A stretch of DNA of 28,149 bases from SZUA-35 sp965530755 (GTDB lineage Bacteria; Actinomycetota; Acidimicrobiia; Acidimicrobiales; SZUA-35), in contig CBESNA010000057.1 in the NCBI GenBank assembly GCA_965530755.1, positions 1-28,149 of the forward strand, written 5' to 3'. Below the pieces are notes generated by a model that searched no databases, was not told the DNA's origin, and saw only the letters and a program-made list of their open reading frames with translations. Each line of letters starts with the position of its first letter. Position 1 is the first letter of the stretch. Below, piece by piece: positions 7,931 to 16,493 of the stretch. The position numbers and the translations under genes are program-made.

Positions 7931-8857
7931 GTGATCGAACCGTTGAAGCACTACGGCCGCGGCTTCTTGATGGGCTGCGCCGACATCGTCCCAGGAGTCA
8001 GCGGCGGAACCATCGCCTTGATCCTCGGCATCTACCGTGCCTTCATCGGCAACCTGCGCAAGGGCGCAACGACCCTCAAGCTCTGGCTCAAGGGTGATCT
8101 TCGGGGCGGCTGGGATGAGCTCGTCTCGATCGAGTGGCTGTTCATCCTTCCGCTCGGTGCCGGCGCCGCAACCGCTTTTGCTCTCTTGCGTCACTCGATG
8201 GAGACCCTCCTCATCGAACGTCCCGAAGGGGTTGCCGCCGTGTTCACCGGGCTGGTCCTCGCCAGCTGCGTTCTCGTCTGGCGCGGCATCAGCTCGCGTG
8301 ACGCTACGAGATACGGCGTCATCATCGGCGTGGCTGCGGTGGCCTTCATACTGCTCGGGTTCCAGACCGGCTCGGTGTCGAATCCCAGCCTTCCTCTCTT
8401 CCTCGGGACGGGCGCCATCGCCATCTGCGCCATGATCCTCCCCGGGATCAGCGGATCGTTCATCATGCTGATGCTCGGTATGTACGCCGCCGTCCTCGGC
8501 GGCGAGATCGCCCAGCTCGCCGTGTTCGCGGTCGGCGCCATCATCGGGCTCGCGCTCTTCTCCTCCGTTCTGAACTGGCTGCTCGAGAACTACGAGCAGA
8601 CGCTCATGGCCTCGTTGCTCGGCCTGATGATCGGATCGATACGCGTGCTGTGGCCCTGGCCGAACGGTGTCGGAGTCATCGGCGAAACCACCGAGGAGAC
8701 GGTCAAGGGGACCGATCTCGCGTGGCCGTCGCTGAGTCAGCTCGGAGGCGGGATCGCTCTCGCTGCCGCGGCCGCTGTCGTCACGCTCATCATCGTTCGA
8801 TTCGCTGAGGCCGATGCTGACGAGGACATCGGACAGCCGATCGAAGCCGGCGTCTGA
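7931..8857 (+). CDS. DUF368 membrane protein, putative undecaprenyl-phosphate translocase (PopT family)
   Basis: 308-residue polytopic membrane protein with about eight hydrophobic stretches. It carries the two family hallmark motifs, IVPGVSGGT (19-27) and ILPGISGSF (169-177), near the start of each half, suggesting an inverted structural repeat. DUF368 proteins have been shown in other bacteria to return undecaprenyl phosphate across the membrane for reuse in wall synthesis (PopT); assigning that role here is homology inference. The C-terminal tail is acidic (EADADEDIG) and probably cytoplasmic. GTG 7931 is supported by the leaderless -10 box. The gene is convergent with the 8881-9525 gene, 23 bp away, and no other cell-wall gene is adjacent. 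Confidence 0.88.
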   Translation: MIEPLKHYGRGFLMGCADIVPGVSGGTIALILGIYRAFIGNLRKGATTLKLWLKGDLRGGWDELVSIEWLFILPLGAGAATAFALLRHSMETLLIERPEGVAAVFTGLVLASCVLVWRGISSRDATRYGVIIGVAAVAFILLGFQTGSVSNPSLPLFLGTGAIAICAMILPGISGSFIMLMLGMYAAVLGGEIAQLAVFAVGAIIGLALFSSVLNWLLENYEQTLMASLLGLMIGSIRVLWPWPNGVGVIGETTEETVKGTDLAWPSLSQLGGGIALAAAAAVVTLIIVRFAEADADEDIGQPIEAGV

Positions 8858-8880
8858 GATCGTTCGAGTCCGAGCAACAG

Positions 8881-9525
8881 TCACTCACTCGGAACGAAGG
8901 TCGACGCCATCCCGTTCTCGTCGAGGGTGACCGACCAAACACCGCCGATCGCCGGGTAGACGAGGCTCGGCTCGGCGACCGGTTGCCCGCCGAGTCCGAT
9001 CGTGAGTGGCGTCTCGCTCCCCCACCAATGTGAACGGACGCCGTAGCCGTCGACCTCTGTCGACCCTGCGGCCTCGAGCACGACGCCGTGCACGGAACCA
9101 GCCTGTCCATAGCTCTGGGCGCTGGTGTGTTGCGCCGAGGCCCGAGCCTCGAACTCGAGCTCCCAGCCGAGGGGCTCGCGTCGGCCAACGGCAGCCCCCA
9201 TCAGCTCCTCAGGGTTGTCAACTGCAAGCCCGAACGCTTCAAGTCCGTAGCTCCAATGCTCCATCGGGGTCTCACACACCAGCTCGGCCCAGAGCCCCGA
9301 GGCACGAATCTCCCAACCTCGGGAAGGCAACGGCACCTCGAACTCCACGACGGCGAGAGGATCGGCGTCCAAGCGCAGCAGCAGACCGTGAAAGGTGGCG
9401 TGACCCCGATGCGGATATTTGGTGGTCATCAGTGTGATGGCAACCGCTGCGGCGGGCAGCACAGCGTCGAGGCGGTGTGATTCGTGCCAGTCAATCGAAT
9501 CATCGGGTGCGTGCTCAAGCTCCAC
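8881..9525 (-). CDS. Lipocalin-like (DUF7064/AttH-CrtC-type) actinobacterial protein, tentative
   Basis: 214-residue soluble protein without signal peptide or membrane helix. It is rich in beta-strand patterns and has conserved-looking blocks: GLWAELVCETPMEHWSYGLE (residues 76-95), GWELEFEA, YGQAGSVHG and DGYGVRSHWWG. The pattern of a strand ending in HG, then VDG-x-G-x2-(D/S)HWWG, recalls two-domain lipocalin-like proteins of the AttH/CrtC/DUF7064 kind, which bind or modify lipophilic molecules. I recognise the pattern but not a function. The frame extends to ATG 9582, but residues before GTG 9525 are Arg-rich and not protein-like. GTG 9525 has TACGGT 8 nt upstream. It is divergent from xylA (95-bp gap) and convergent with the DUF368 gene. 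Confidence 0.7.
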   Translation of the reverse strand: MELEHAPDDSIDWHESHRLDAVLPAAAVAITLMTTKYPHRGHATFHGLLLRLDADPLAVVEFEVPLPSRGWEIRASGLWAELVCETPMEHWSYGLEAFGLAVDNPEELMGAAVGRREPLGWELEFEARASAQHTSAQSYGQAGSVHGVVLEAAGSTEVDGYGVRSHWWGSETPLTIGLGGQPVAEPSLVYPAIGGVWSVTLDENGMASTFVPSE

Positions 9526-9533
9526 CGCGCCAG

Positions 9534-9539
9534 ACCGTA
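9534..9539 (-). promoter_or_regulatory. -10 box TACGGT upstream of the lipocalin-like gene
   Basis: TACGGT on the minus strand ends 8 nt before GTG 9525. This fits a leaderless or 1-nt-leader transcript, slightly longer than the 6-7 nt seen at other genes here. Confidence 0.45.
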
Positions 9540-9595
9540 CCCGCGGCCACGATCGACCACGGCGGCATCGGGTCAGAGGCATTGGGCCTGAGGCC

Positions 9596-9601
9596 TACCG
9601 T
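9596..9601 (+). promoter_or_regulatory. Candidate -10 box TACCGT of xylAB
   Basis: TACCGT lies 19 nt before the xylA ATG, predicting a leader of about 12 nt. A small inverted repeat (CGCTG 9602-9606 and CAGCG 9613-9617) sits between it and the start codon. No Shine-Dalgarno or -35 is evident. Confidence 0.4.
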
Positions 9602-9620
9602 CGCTGATGTAGCAGCGCCC

Positions 9621-11006
9621 ATGATCGGCTACACCAGTGTTCACCGCTACTCGCACCGGGGGCCCGCATTGACCGAGTTCTTCGACACCGTCGACACCAT
9701 CAACTACGAAGGCACTGCCAGCGACAACCCGTTGGCATTCCGCTGGTACGACGCCGATCGGATGGTCGGCGATCGAACGATGGCTGAGCACCTTCGTTTC
9801 GGTGTGTGTTACTGGCACAGCTTCGCCTGGGATGGGTCCGACATCTTCGGCTCGGGAACCCTCGATCGGCCATGGCATCCGACCTTCGCAGGCGACACCG
9901 ATCCGATGGTCGCGGCGCGGGCCAAGATGGACGCAGCGTTCGAGTTCGTCTCCAAGCTCGGTGCGCCCTACTTCTCGTTCCACGATGCCGACATCGCCCC
10001 AGCCGGGGCGACCTTCGCCGAGTCTTGTCACAACCTCGACAAGATGGTCGACTACGCCGGCGAACACATGAGCCGCACGGGGGTCGAGTTGCTGTGGGGC
10101 ACGACCAATGCCTTCTCTCATCCCCGTTTCATGGCCGGCGCAGCGACCAATCCCGATCCCGAGATGTTTCGGTATGCAGCAGCTCAGGTCGCGCACTGCA
10201 TGCAGAAGACCCACGAGCTCGGCGGCGCAAACTACGTGCTCTGGGGCGGCCGCGAGGGCTACGAAAGCCTCCTCAATACAGACATGAAACGTGAGCTCGA
10301 CCAACTCGGCCGGTTCATGAACATGGTGGTGCAGCACAAACACGACATCGGTTTCACCGGCACGATCCTCATCGAGCCGAAACCGATGGAACCCACCAAG
10401 CATCAGTACGACTACGACGTCGCGGCTGTGTACGCATTCCTCCAGAAGTACGGGTTGGAGAACGAGATCAAGGTCAACATCGAGGTCAACCACGCCACGC
10501 TCTCCGGCCACGATTTCCATCACGAGGTGGCCGTCGCCGTCGACAACGGCATCTTCGGGTCGATCGATGCCAACGCCGGCGACGACCGCCTCGGTTGGGA
10601 TCTCGACCTGTTCCCCACATCGGTCGAGGACATGTCCCTCGGCCTTCTCGAGATCCTCCGCGGCGGCGGTTTCACGACCGGCGGGATGATGTTCGACTGC
10701 AAGCTGCGACGTCAGTCGATCGCCAGAGAGGATCTGTTCATCGCCCACATCGGTGCAATGGACACGCTCGCCAAGTCACTCCTCGTCGCCCAGTCGATCA
10801 TCGCTGAAGGCCAGTTGGCCCGCCGCGTCGAGGAGCGTTATGCCGGATGGGACGAGCCCGCAGCGCGAGCCATTCTCGACGGTGGCGTGACGCTCCAACA
10901 GATTCATGACGAGGTCGTCGCCTCCGGGCGCGACCCCCAGCCTCGGTCCGGTCGCCAGGAACTGCTCGAACGTCTCGTGGCCCGCCACATCGACACGGTC
11001 GCCTGA
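9621..11006 (+). CDS. xylA: Xylose isomerase (class II)
   Basis: 461-residue cytoplasmic metalloenzyme converting D-xylose to D-xylulose. Class II (E. coli-like) features are visible: CYWHSFAWDGSDIFG near the N-terminus, the ring-opening histidine H121 with D124 in SFHDAD, metal ligand E252 and K254 in IEPKPMEPTKH, the NIEVNHATLSGHDFHHE stretch, the IDANAGDDRLGWDLD metal loop, and GGMMFDCKLRRQS. Key residues sit at E. coli number plus 20, so the fold is intact. ATG 9621 is the best start; the open frame reaches upstream to 9477 but overlaps the divergent gene and is not conserved-looking. XylB follows after 9 bp with its Shine-Dalgarno overlapping the xylA stop, forming an operon. No xylR or xylose transporter lies in the window. 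Confidence 0.96.
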   Translation: MIGYTSVHRYSHRGPALTEFFDTVDTINYEGTASDNPLAFRWYDADRMVGDRTMAEHLRFGVCYWHSFAWDGSDIFGSGTLDRPWHPTFAGDTDPMVAARAKMDAAFEFVSKLGAPYFSFHDADIAPAGATFAESCHNLDKMVDYAGEHMSRTGVELLWGTTNAFSHPRFMAGAATNPDPEMFRYAAAQVAHCMQKTHELGGANYVLWGGREGYESLLNTDMKRELDQLGRFMNMVVQHKHDIGFTGTILIEPKPMEPTKHQYDYDVAAVYAFLQKYGLENEIKVNIEVNHATLSGHDFHHEVAVAVDNGIFGSIDANAGDDRLGWDLDLFPTSVEDMSLGLLEILRGGGFTTGGMMFDCKLRRQSIAREDLFIAHIGAMDTLAKSLLVAQSIIAEGQLARRVEERYAGWDEPAARAILDGGVTLQQIHDEVVASGRDPQPRSGRQELLERLVARHIDTVA

Positions 11007-11015
11007 GGAGGTCGC

Positions 11016-12464
11016 ATGGCCGTCGTCCTCGGCGTCGACTCGTCGACGCAGTCCACCAAGGTGGAAGCCCGCGATCTCGCAACCGGCGAGGTCCTTGCGT
11101 CCGCTTCGGCCCGCCACCCCGCAACGAGCCCTCCGCGATCGGAGCAGGACCCTGCGTCGTGGTGGGCAGCACTTCGCGAGGCCGTGCACGCACTCGGCGA
11201 CATCCGCCCCCTGGTCGTGGCGATGTCGGTCGCCGGTCAGCAACACGGCCTGGTCCTGCTCGACGAGGCCGGAAACCCTGTCCGCCCGGCGAAGCTGTGG
11301 AACGACACCGAGTCGGCGCCGCAGGCCGAGCGGCTTGTCGCCGCGTGGGGCGCCGAAGCGTGGGCCGATGCCACCGGCACCGTTCCCGTTCCCGCCATCA
11401 CGATCACGAAGCTGGCGTGGGTCGCCGATCACGAACCGGAGGCACTCGCCCGAGCGGCGAAGGTGATGCTGCCACACGACTACCTGACCTGGCGTCTCAC
11501 GGGCCGCCACGTGACCGACCGGGGCGACGCATCCGGGACCGGCTGGTTCGATCCTGTCGAGAACCGTTATCTGCCGGACCTCATCGCCCGCGCCGTTGGC
11601 AACGCCGAATTCGCCGGTGAGCTTCCGCTCGTACTCGGCCCAGAGGAAGCTGCCGGGACCCTCCTGCCTGCAGTCGCTGAGGACCTGGGGCTTCGGCCCG
11701 AAGTCCTGGTAGGCCCTGGCAGCGGCGACAACATGAGCGCTGCGCTTGGCCTCGGTCTGCGTTCCGGCGACGCCACGATCTCGCTCGGGACGTCTGGCAC
11801 CGCGTTCGCCGTGTCGACGACGCCGACTCGGGACCCGTCGGCCGCCGTGGCCGGGTTCGCCTCGGCCGATGGCGGCTTTCTACCTCTCGTCTGCACGCTC
11901 AATGCCACCAAAGTGACCGACACCGTGGCCCGTTGGTTCGGACTCGGCCCGTCGGAGCTGGCCGACCTCGCTCTCGAGGCAGCCGACGAGCCGGGCACCG
12001 TCACGTTGATCCCCTGGTTCGACGGTGAGCGCACGCCCAACGTTCCTGACGCCACCGGAACCATGCTCGGCATCACGAATGCCACGACACGTCAGCAAAT
12101 CGCCCTCGCCGCACACGACGGTGTGCTCTGCGGACTGCTCGACGGCGTCGATGCGCTCTCCGCGGTCGGCGCCTCGGTCGGCGGTCGTCTGTTTCTCGTC
12201 GGCGGCGGTGCTCGCAGCCCCGCCTACCGGCAACGGCTCGCCGATCTCGCCGGCCGTTCCATCGTGGTTCCCCACACCGACGAGACCGTTGCCACCGGTG
12301 CCGCTGCGCAAGCCGCCGTGGTGGTCAGTGCCGATGACCTCGAAACGGTCGCTCAACGATGGAACCTCGGTTCCGGCGACAGCGTCGCCCCGCAGCATGA
12401 TGGTTCCGACGTTCGGGAGCGCTATGGCCGCATGACTGAGGGCGCGGTGAGCAGCTCGCCCTAA
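11016..12464 (+). CDS. xylB: Xylulokinase (FGGY family)
   Basis: 482-residue kinase that phosphorylates D-xylulose with ATP, giving xylulose 5-phosphate for the pentose phosphate pathway. The N-terminal actin-like domain opens with GVDSSTQSTK (phosphate loop), followed by SVAGQQHGLVLLD and LWNDTES, as in xylulokinases. The expected catalytic Asp is D238 in GPGSGDNMSAALG, and the second domain has SLGTSGTAF and LVGGGARSPAYRQ for adenosine binding. Length is normal. ATG 11016 is preceded by GAGGAGG, which overlaps the xylA TGA, indicating coupled translation. The TAA stop at 12462-12464 forms the first three bases of the next gene's -10 box. Confidence 0.95.
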   Translation: MAVVLGVDSSTQSTKVEARDLATGEVLASASARHPATSPPRSEQDPASWWAALREAVHALGDIRPLVVAMSVAGQQHGLVLLDEAGNPVRPAKLWNDTESAPQAERLVAAWGAEAWADATGTVPVPAITITKLAWVADHEPEALARAAKVMLPHDYLTWRLTGRHVTDRGDASGTGWFDPVENRYLPDLIARAVGNAEFAGELPLVLGPEEAAGTLLPAVAEDLGLRPEVLVGPGSGDNMSAALGLGLRSGDATISLGTSGTAFAVSTTPTRDPSAAVAGFASADGGFLPLVCTLNATKVTDTVARWFGLGPSELADLALEAADEPGTVTLIPWFDGERTPNVPDATGTMLGITNATTRQQIALAAHDGVLCGLLDGVDALSAVGASVGGRLFLVGGGARSPAYRQRLADLAGRSIVVPHTDETVATGAAAQAAVVVSADDLETVAQRWNLGSGDSVAPQHDGSDVRERYGRMTEGAVSSSP

Positions 12465-12467
12465 CCT
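12462..12467 (+). promoter_or_regulatory. -10 box TAACCT overlapping the xylB stop; leaderless start of GTPase gene 1
   Basis: TAACCT begins with the TAA stop codon of xylB and ends 7 nt before GTG 12475. It predicts a leaderless transcript starting within 11 nt of the xylB end. Confidence 0.6.
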
Positions 12468-12474
12468 GTCGTCC

Positions 12475-14172
12475 GTGACAACGAACGGGCGATCGACGAG
12501 TAGCACGGTTGCCTCGCTGCACCAGTTGCACGATGCCCTTCGAGCGATCGACCTTCCGTTCGATCTGCCGGGCGACCCCGCAGCACGAGACACCCGGAAC
12601 GAGCTGGCCAATCAGATCGCCGACTACCTGATTCCGAGGCTGGAACGACTCGATGCGCCTCTGTTGGCCGTGCTCGGCGGCTCGACGGGCTCGGGGAAGT
12701 CCACGATCACGAACTCGCTGGCTGGAGCCGACGTGTCACCGTCCGGCGTCCTCCGGCCCACCACCCGGGCTCCTGTCCTGATCTGTCACCCGGATGACCT
12801 GCCGTGGTTCTCGGCGACCGACATACTCCCCCACCTCCCGCGCGTGACCGGCGACGGAGTTGCCACCGGGGAGACGCTGAAGGTCGAGGCAGTGCCGACC
12901 CTGCTGCCTGGCCTGGCCTTGATCGACGCACCCGACATCGACTCGGTCGAGGAGGCGAACCGAGAGCTCGCCACGCAACTGCTCGCTGCCGCCGACCTCT
13001 GGTTGTTCGTCACCACTGCCGTTCGTTACGCCGATGCCGTTCCGTGGGAGTTCCTCGGTCGGGCCAAGAGCCGCGGCACCTCGCTGGCCGTCGTGATCAA
13101 CCGCATGCCTGCCGGTGCTGCCGCCGAGATCGTCCCTCACCTGCAGGGCATGCTCATCGATGGCGGGCTGCCGGACGTTGCGGTCTTCGCCATCGACGAT
13201 CACGAACTGGTCGACGGGCGGCTTCCGACCGCAGCCACGGCCGAGCTCTCGAACATGCTCGGCGCGCTGGCCGTCGACGCCGATGAGCGGGCCCGAGTGG
13301 TTCGCCACACGATCGACGGCGCACTGGCCAGCATCCCAGACCGAGCGCGAGCCGTCCTCCTGGCCTCGACGTCGACCGACCGTGCCGCGTCCTCGCTCAC
13401 CGAGGCGGCCGACCAACGGATGTCTGCCTGTCGCGAGGCGATTCGCACCGACCTGTCAGGAGGCGCGTTGCTCCGCGGCGAGGTCCTCGATCGGTGGCAG
13501 GAGCTGATCGGCACCAACGAGATGATGAGGGCTCTCCAGAGCCGGATCTCGGCCGTGCGGGACAGAATCGCCGGGTTCGTGCGTGGTCGTCCGGGGGCCA
13601 CCAATGATGTGCAGGGCGAGATCACCTCGACCCTCGAGCAGCTGCTCGTCGACCATTTCGATGCTGCCGCGCTGTCGGTCACCAACACGTGGCGCCAGCT
13701 ACCCGGGGGAGTCGTCGCTCTCCACGGCGACCGAGATCTCGAGCGGACCTCGGATCGGACTCGCCAACAGATCGGACCCGAGATCCGAGCGTGGCAGGAC
13801 GACATTCTCGATCTCGTGCGGGAGCGAGGCGCCGGCAAGCGCAACATGGCCCGGGTCATGGCCTTCGGCGTGAACGGCGTCGGCGTGGCGCTGATGATCG
13901 TGCTCTTCGCCCAGACAGGTGGCATCACGGGCGGCGAGGTGGCCGTGGCATCCGGGACGGCCGGCGTGTCACAAGCCTTGCTCAACGCGATCTTCGGCGA
14001 GCAAGCGGTTCGAGAACTCGCCGCGGCCGCCCGCGATCGGCTCATCGCTCGCGTCGACGGGCTGATCGATCAGGAGGCCGCCCGCTACCACGCTCAGGTT
14101 GCCGAATTGTCCTCTGGCACTTCCGTCAGTGCATCCCTCGAGCGTTCGATCGACGGGCTGGCTCGCCCATGA
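12475..14172 (+). CDS. Dynamin-like/P-loop GTPase with C-terminal hydrophobic segment
   Basis: 565-residue GTPase. G1 is GGSTGSGKST (68-77), G2 is RPTTRAP (T96/T97) and G3 is IDAPDID (D151). The expected G4 NKxD is degenerate: VVINRMP has Asn but no Asp in the usual place, so guanine specificity is uncertain. A long helical region follows (about 270-455), then a hydrophobic segment around 463-480 (AFGVNGVGVALMIVLFA) and a Gly/Ala-rich stretch continuing to about 510, as in bacterial dynamin-like and YfjP-type membrane GTPases. A role in membrane remodelling or stress is inference. Its stop lies 10 bp before a second, shorter GTPase gene; such pairs are common in Actinobacteria. GTG 12475 is chosen for its leaderless -10. 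Confidence 0.85.
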   Translation: MTTNGRSTSSTVASLHQLHDALRAIDLPFDLPGDPAARDTRNELANQIADYLIPRLERLDAPLLAVLGGSTGSGKSTITNSLAGADVSPSGVLRPTTRAPVLICHPDDLPWFSATDILPHLPRVTGDGVATGETLKVEAVPTLLPGLALIDAPDIDSVEEANRELATQLLAAADLWLFVTTAVRYADAVPWEFLGRAKSRGTSLAVVINRMPAGAAAEIVPHLQGMLIDGGLPDVAVFAIDDHELVDGRLPTAATAELSNMLGALAVDADERARVVRHTIDGALASIPDRARAVLLASTSTDRAASSLTEAADQRMSACREAIRTDLSGGALLRGEVLDRWQELIGTNEMMRALQSRISAVRDRIAGFVRGRPGATNDVQGEITSTLEQLLVDHFDAAALSVTNTWRQLPGGVVALHGDRDLERTSDRTRQQIGPEIRAWQDDILDLVRERGAGKRNMARVMAFGVNGVGVALMIVLFAQTGGITGGEVAVASGTAGVSQALLNAIFGEQAVRELAAAARDRLIARVDGLIDQEAARYHAQVAELSSGTSVSASLERSIDGLARP

Positions 14173-14182
14173 GGTCTGTCGC

Positions 14183-15838
14183 GTGATCGGCCGTTCACGT
14201 TCAGGCAACACCCCGCTCCCCGAGCGGCTCGACGCGCTCCGATCGGCGATCGACCTGGCCGACGGCCGGCTCGATGCCGACGCGGTCGCCTTCGGACAGA
14301 ATGTGATCGCCAAGGCAGATGAGCGTCTTCGTCACGGCACGACTCACACCCTCGTCGCACTGCTCGGGGCCACCGGGGCCGGAAAGTCGAGCCTCACCAA
14401 TGCGCTGGTGGGTGCCGAGGTTGCCACGACGGGCGTGCGGCGGCCGACGACCTCCTCGACGATGGCCTGCGTATGGGGTGACGCCGACACGATGTCGACC
14501 AGCGGGCCGCTGCTCGATTGGCTGGAGGTTGACCGCCGCCATCTCGTCGCCCCTGGCGAGCTGGGTGGATTGGTGCTTCTCGACGTGCCGGACCACGACT
14601 CGGTCGAGGTCGGTCATCGGCTGGAGATGGAACGTATTGCCGAGCACTGCGACCTGATGGTGTGGGTCACCGATCCCGAGAAGTACGCGGACGCTGCGCT
14701 CCACCGGTATCTGTCCTCGCTCGCCGGTCACGACGCGGTCACCGTCCTGGTACTGAACAAGACCGACAGGCTCGACCCTGCGGGGCAACGGGCCTGCGAG
14801 GCCGACCTTGCCCGCCTCGCCGTCGCTGACGGCATCAACGATCCCGCCGTCATCTCCTTGTCGGCTTCGACCGGAGATGGCGTCGAGCGGCTTCGAGACC
14901 GCCTTGCCGCGGCAGTGCGCAGCACCGAGGCAATGGCGTCTCGGCTGCAGGCCGATGTTGCCGTCGCGGCCAGCGAGATGGCTCGGTCCAACGGCGCCGT
15001 CGCAACCAAGAGGTCAGGGGACGGGGTCGATCGACGAGCCGCCGATCGGCTCGCTGCCGAGCTGGTCGACGCCACCGGAATCGCGAAGGTCACCGATGCC
15101 GTCGCCGCCGGAACGAAGCGAGATGCCGCCGCCGTCATGGGGTGGCCATACACCCGGTGGGCGAGGCGGCTCCGACCACATCCGCTCGGCCGGCTCCACC
15201 TCGGTCGTGGCAGCTCGGGGCGCAGCTCGCTGCCAGCGGCCTCAGCCGCCCAGTCGTTGCGGGTCGGCGGCGCCATTCGCACGTTCGTCGACGGCGTGAG
15301 TCGCGATCTCGACGATCCGTGGCCACAGCTGATCCGAGCTGCAGGCACTCCTCGACCTGACGTCCTCACTGACCGACTCGACCGCGCCGTCGCCGACGGC
15401 GTTCGCACCCATGCTGGGCGGACGCCACGCTGGTGGTCGTTGGTCGGTGCCATCCAGGTCGCGCTCGCCGTTGCCGCTGCGGTCGGGTTCGTGTGGTTGA
15501 CCGTTCTGTTCGCCCTGCAATGGTTCCAGATCCCCGACCCGCCCACACCGGAGTGGCGAGGCTGGCCGATCCCGACGCTGCTGTTCGGCGCCGGAGTGGC
15601 CGTCGGCCTTCTGGTGGCGGTGTTCGCACGACGGGTGGCCGGATTGAGCGCGCGTCGCGCCGCCAGGCGAACGAAGGCAACGGCAATCGAGAACGTCGGG
15701 ATCGTGGCCAACGAGCTCGTCGTCGACCCGGTCAAACGCGAGCTGGCTGACCGAGGCGCCCTGGCCGAACTCCTCGAACGAGCCGGCGCCGACAAGCGCC
15801 TGATGACTGCCTCCGAGCGCATCGACCCCGCCCGATAG
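14183..15838 (+). CDS. YfjP/Era-like P-loop GTPase with two C-terminal TM helices
   Basis: 551-residue GTPase with a complete motif set: G1 GATGAGKSS (62-70), G2 RRPTTSST (T89/T90), G3 LLDVPDHD (D134), G4 NKTD (192-195) and G5 SAS (227-229). A helical region follows, then two hydrophobic segments at about 416-447 and 463-482, then a cytosolic helical tail. This resembles actinobacterial YfjP-family or dynamin-pair GTPases anchored in the membrane. With the preceding GTPase it probably forms a heteromeric pair; this is inference from adjacency, shared P-loop context and shared layout. The frame is open back to 14099 inside the previous gene. GTG 14183 is preferred because GAGG (14171-14174) lies 8 nt upstream. 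The TAG stop opens the next gene's -10 box. Confidence 0.85.
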   Translation: MIGRSRSGNTPLPERLDALRSAIDLADGRLDADAVAFGQNVIAKADERLRHGTTHTLVALLGATGAGKSSLTNALVGAEVATTGVRRPTTSSTMACVWGDADTMSTSGPLLDWLEVDRRHLVAPGELGGLVLLDVPDHDSVEVGHRLEMERIAEHCDLMVWVTDPEKYADAALHRYLSSLAGHDAVTVLVLNKTDRLDPAGQRACEADLARLAVADGINDPAVISLSASTGDGVERLRDRLAAAVRSTEAMASRLQADVAVAASEMARSNGAVATKRSGDGVDRRAADRLAAELVDATGIAKVTDAVAAGTKRDAAAVMGWPYTRWARRLRPHPLGRLHLGRGSSGRSSLPAASAAQSLRVGGAIRTFVDGVSRDLDDPWPQLIRAAGTPRPDVLTDRLDRAVADGVRTHAGRTPRWWSLVGAIQVALAVAAAVGFVWLTVLFALQWFQIPDPPTPEWRGWPIPTLLFGAGVAVGLLVAVFARRVAGLSARRAARRTKATAIENVGIVANELVVDPVKRELADRGALAELLERAGADKRLMTASERIDPAR

Positions 15839-15841
15839 TCT
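15836..15841 (+). promoter_or_regulatory. -10 box TAGTCT overlapping the GTPase 2 stop; leaderless start of the SCP2-like gene
   Basis: TAGTCT begins with the TAG stop codon of the preceding gene and ends 6 nt before GTG 15848. It predicts an independent leaderless transcript for the SCP2-like gene. Confidence 0.6.
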
Positions 15842-15847
15842 CCAGTC

Positions 15848-16213
15848 GTGAAGTATCTGAGCGATGCGTGGTTGGATCGGGCGGCGGCCGCGGTCGCCGA
15901 TGTCGAGCCGGTCGATGAGGCATTCTCGATCGGCTACGTGATCACTGGCGGGCCAGACGGGGACCGGGCGTACACATTGCAGCTGGGGCCCGACGTCGTC
16001 ACCGTTCGACCCGAGGCCGAGGCACCGGTGACCCTCCAGATGACCTGGTCCGTCGCTTGCGGCATCGCCCGCGGCGAGCTCAGTGCCCAGCGAGCATTCC
16101 TCGACGGTGACATACAAATTGGCGGCGACGCTCAGGCCCTCGTTGGCACCACCGACAGTCTCGCAGCCGTCGATCAGCGCCTCACCGAGTTGCGCAGCCT
16201 CACCGAGTACTGA
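15848..16213 (+). CDS. SCP2 sterol-binding-domain-like protein
   Basis: 121-residue small soluble protein made of a single SCP2-like domain. The pattern includes FSIGYVITGGPDG, YTLQLGPDVVTV, APVTLQMTWSVACGIARGELSAQ and AFLDGDIQIGGD, matching the SCP2 layout in which a strand of bound-lipid pocket is followed by a helix and a G-x-(I/L)-x-(I/L)-x-GD strand. SCP2 domains bind lipids or acyl-CoAs; in Actinobacteria they often occur near lipid or steroid catabolism genes. The specific ligand is unknown. Length is typical of stand-alone bacterial SCP2 proteins. GTG 15848 is supported by a leaderless -10. Copy A of the 51-bp repeat begins 2 nt after its stop. Confidence 0.82.
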   Translation: MKYLSDAWLDRAAAAVADVEPVDEAFSIGYVITGGPDGDRAYTLQLGPDVVTVRPEAEAPVTLQMTWSVACGIARGELSAQRAFLDGDIQIGGDAQALVGTTDSLAAVDQRLTELRSLTEY

Positions 16214-16215
16214 CC

Positions 16216-16266
16216 ACCAAACCCGAGGTTTCGGACCCCCATTTCCGGGGGTCACAGCCTCCGGTT
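16216..16266 (+). repeat. Stop-codon-adjacent repeat, copy A (diverged)
   Basis: This element begins 2 nt after the SCP2-like stop. It contains the palindrome AAACCCGAGGTTT (16219-16231), then a 7-bp stem GACCCCC/GGGGGTC (16234-16240 and 16247-16253, loop atttcc), then AGCCTCCGGTT. The organisation matches copies B (17374-17424) and C (19096-19146), but with more substitutions. It probably forms two tandem stem-loops at the 3' end of the transcript. The remaining bases to 16493 hold no convincing gene. Confidence 0.7.
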
Positions 16267-16493
16267 CGCTGACGAGCAACTACAGATGCGGCAGACTCGC
16301 CGACGGGAGAACGTCGCCGGGCGACCGTTGGCGGCAGTCATCTCACGGAGGGAACCGTCGCCGTCGGCAACCGGTGACGCGTCGTGGGAGACCGCCTCGA
16401 CATCGTGTTCGTCGACACAGCTACCACCGCAGATTTTCGGCGGCAGGACACCCGGCAGCGCTACTCGTCATCGAGCTGCGTGACGGCGAGAGC

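Noticed and set aside
7616..8884. 422-codon open frame on the - strand across the DUF368 gene and the end of sdhB
   Set aside because: Overlaps two well-supported genes and the sdh hairpin. Its composition (Asp, Gly, Glu, Arg) is that of antisense DUF368.
9573..10748. 391-codon open frame on the - strand inside xylA
   Set aside because: Antisense of a xylose isomerase with all catalytic residues; no independent support.
15242..16279. 345-codon open frame on the - strand across the GTPase 2 and SCP2-like genes
   Set aside because: Crosses two supported genes and a repeat element; no motif and no start signal.
16286..16483. 65-codon open frame in the gap before the Fpg/Nei gene
   Set aside because: Arg/Ser/Thr-rich with no motif, Shine-Dalgarno or -10 box. 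Probably chance.
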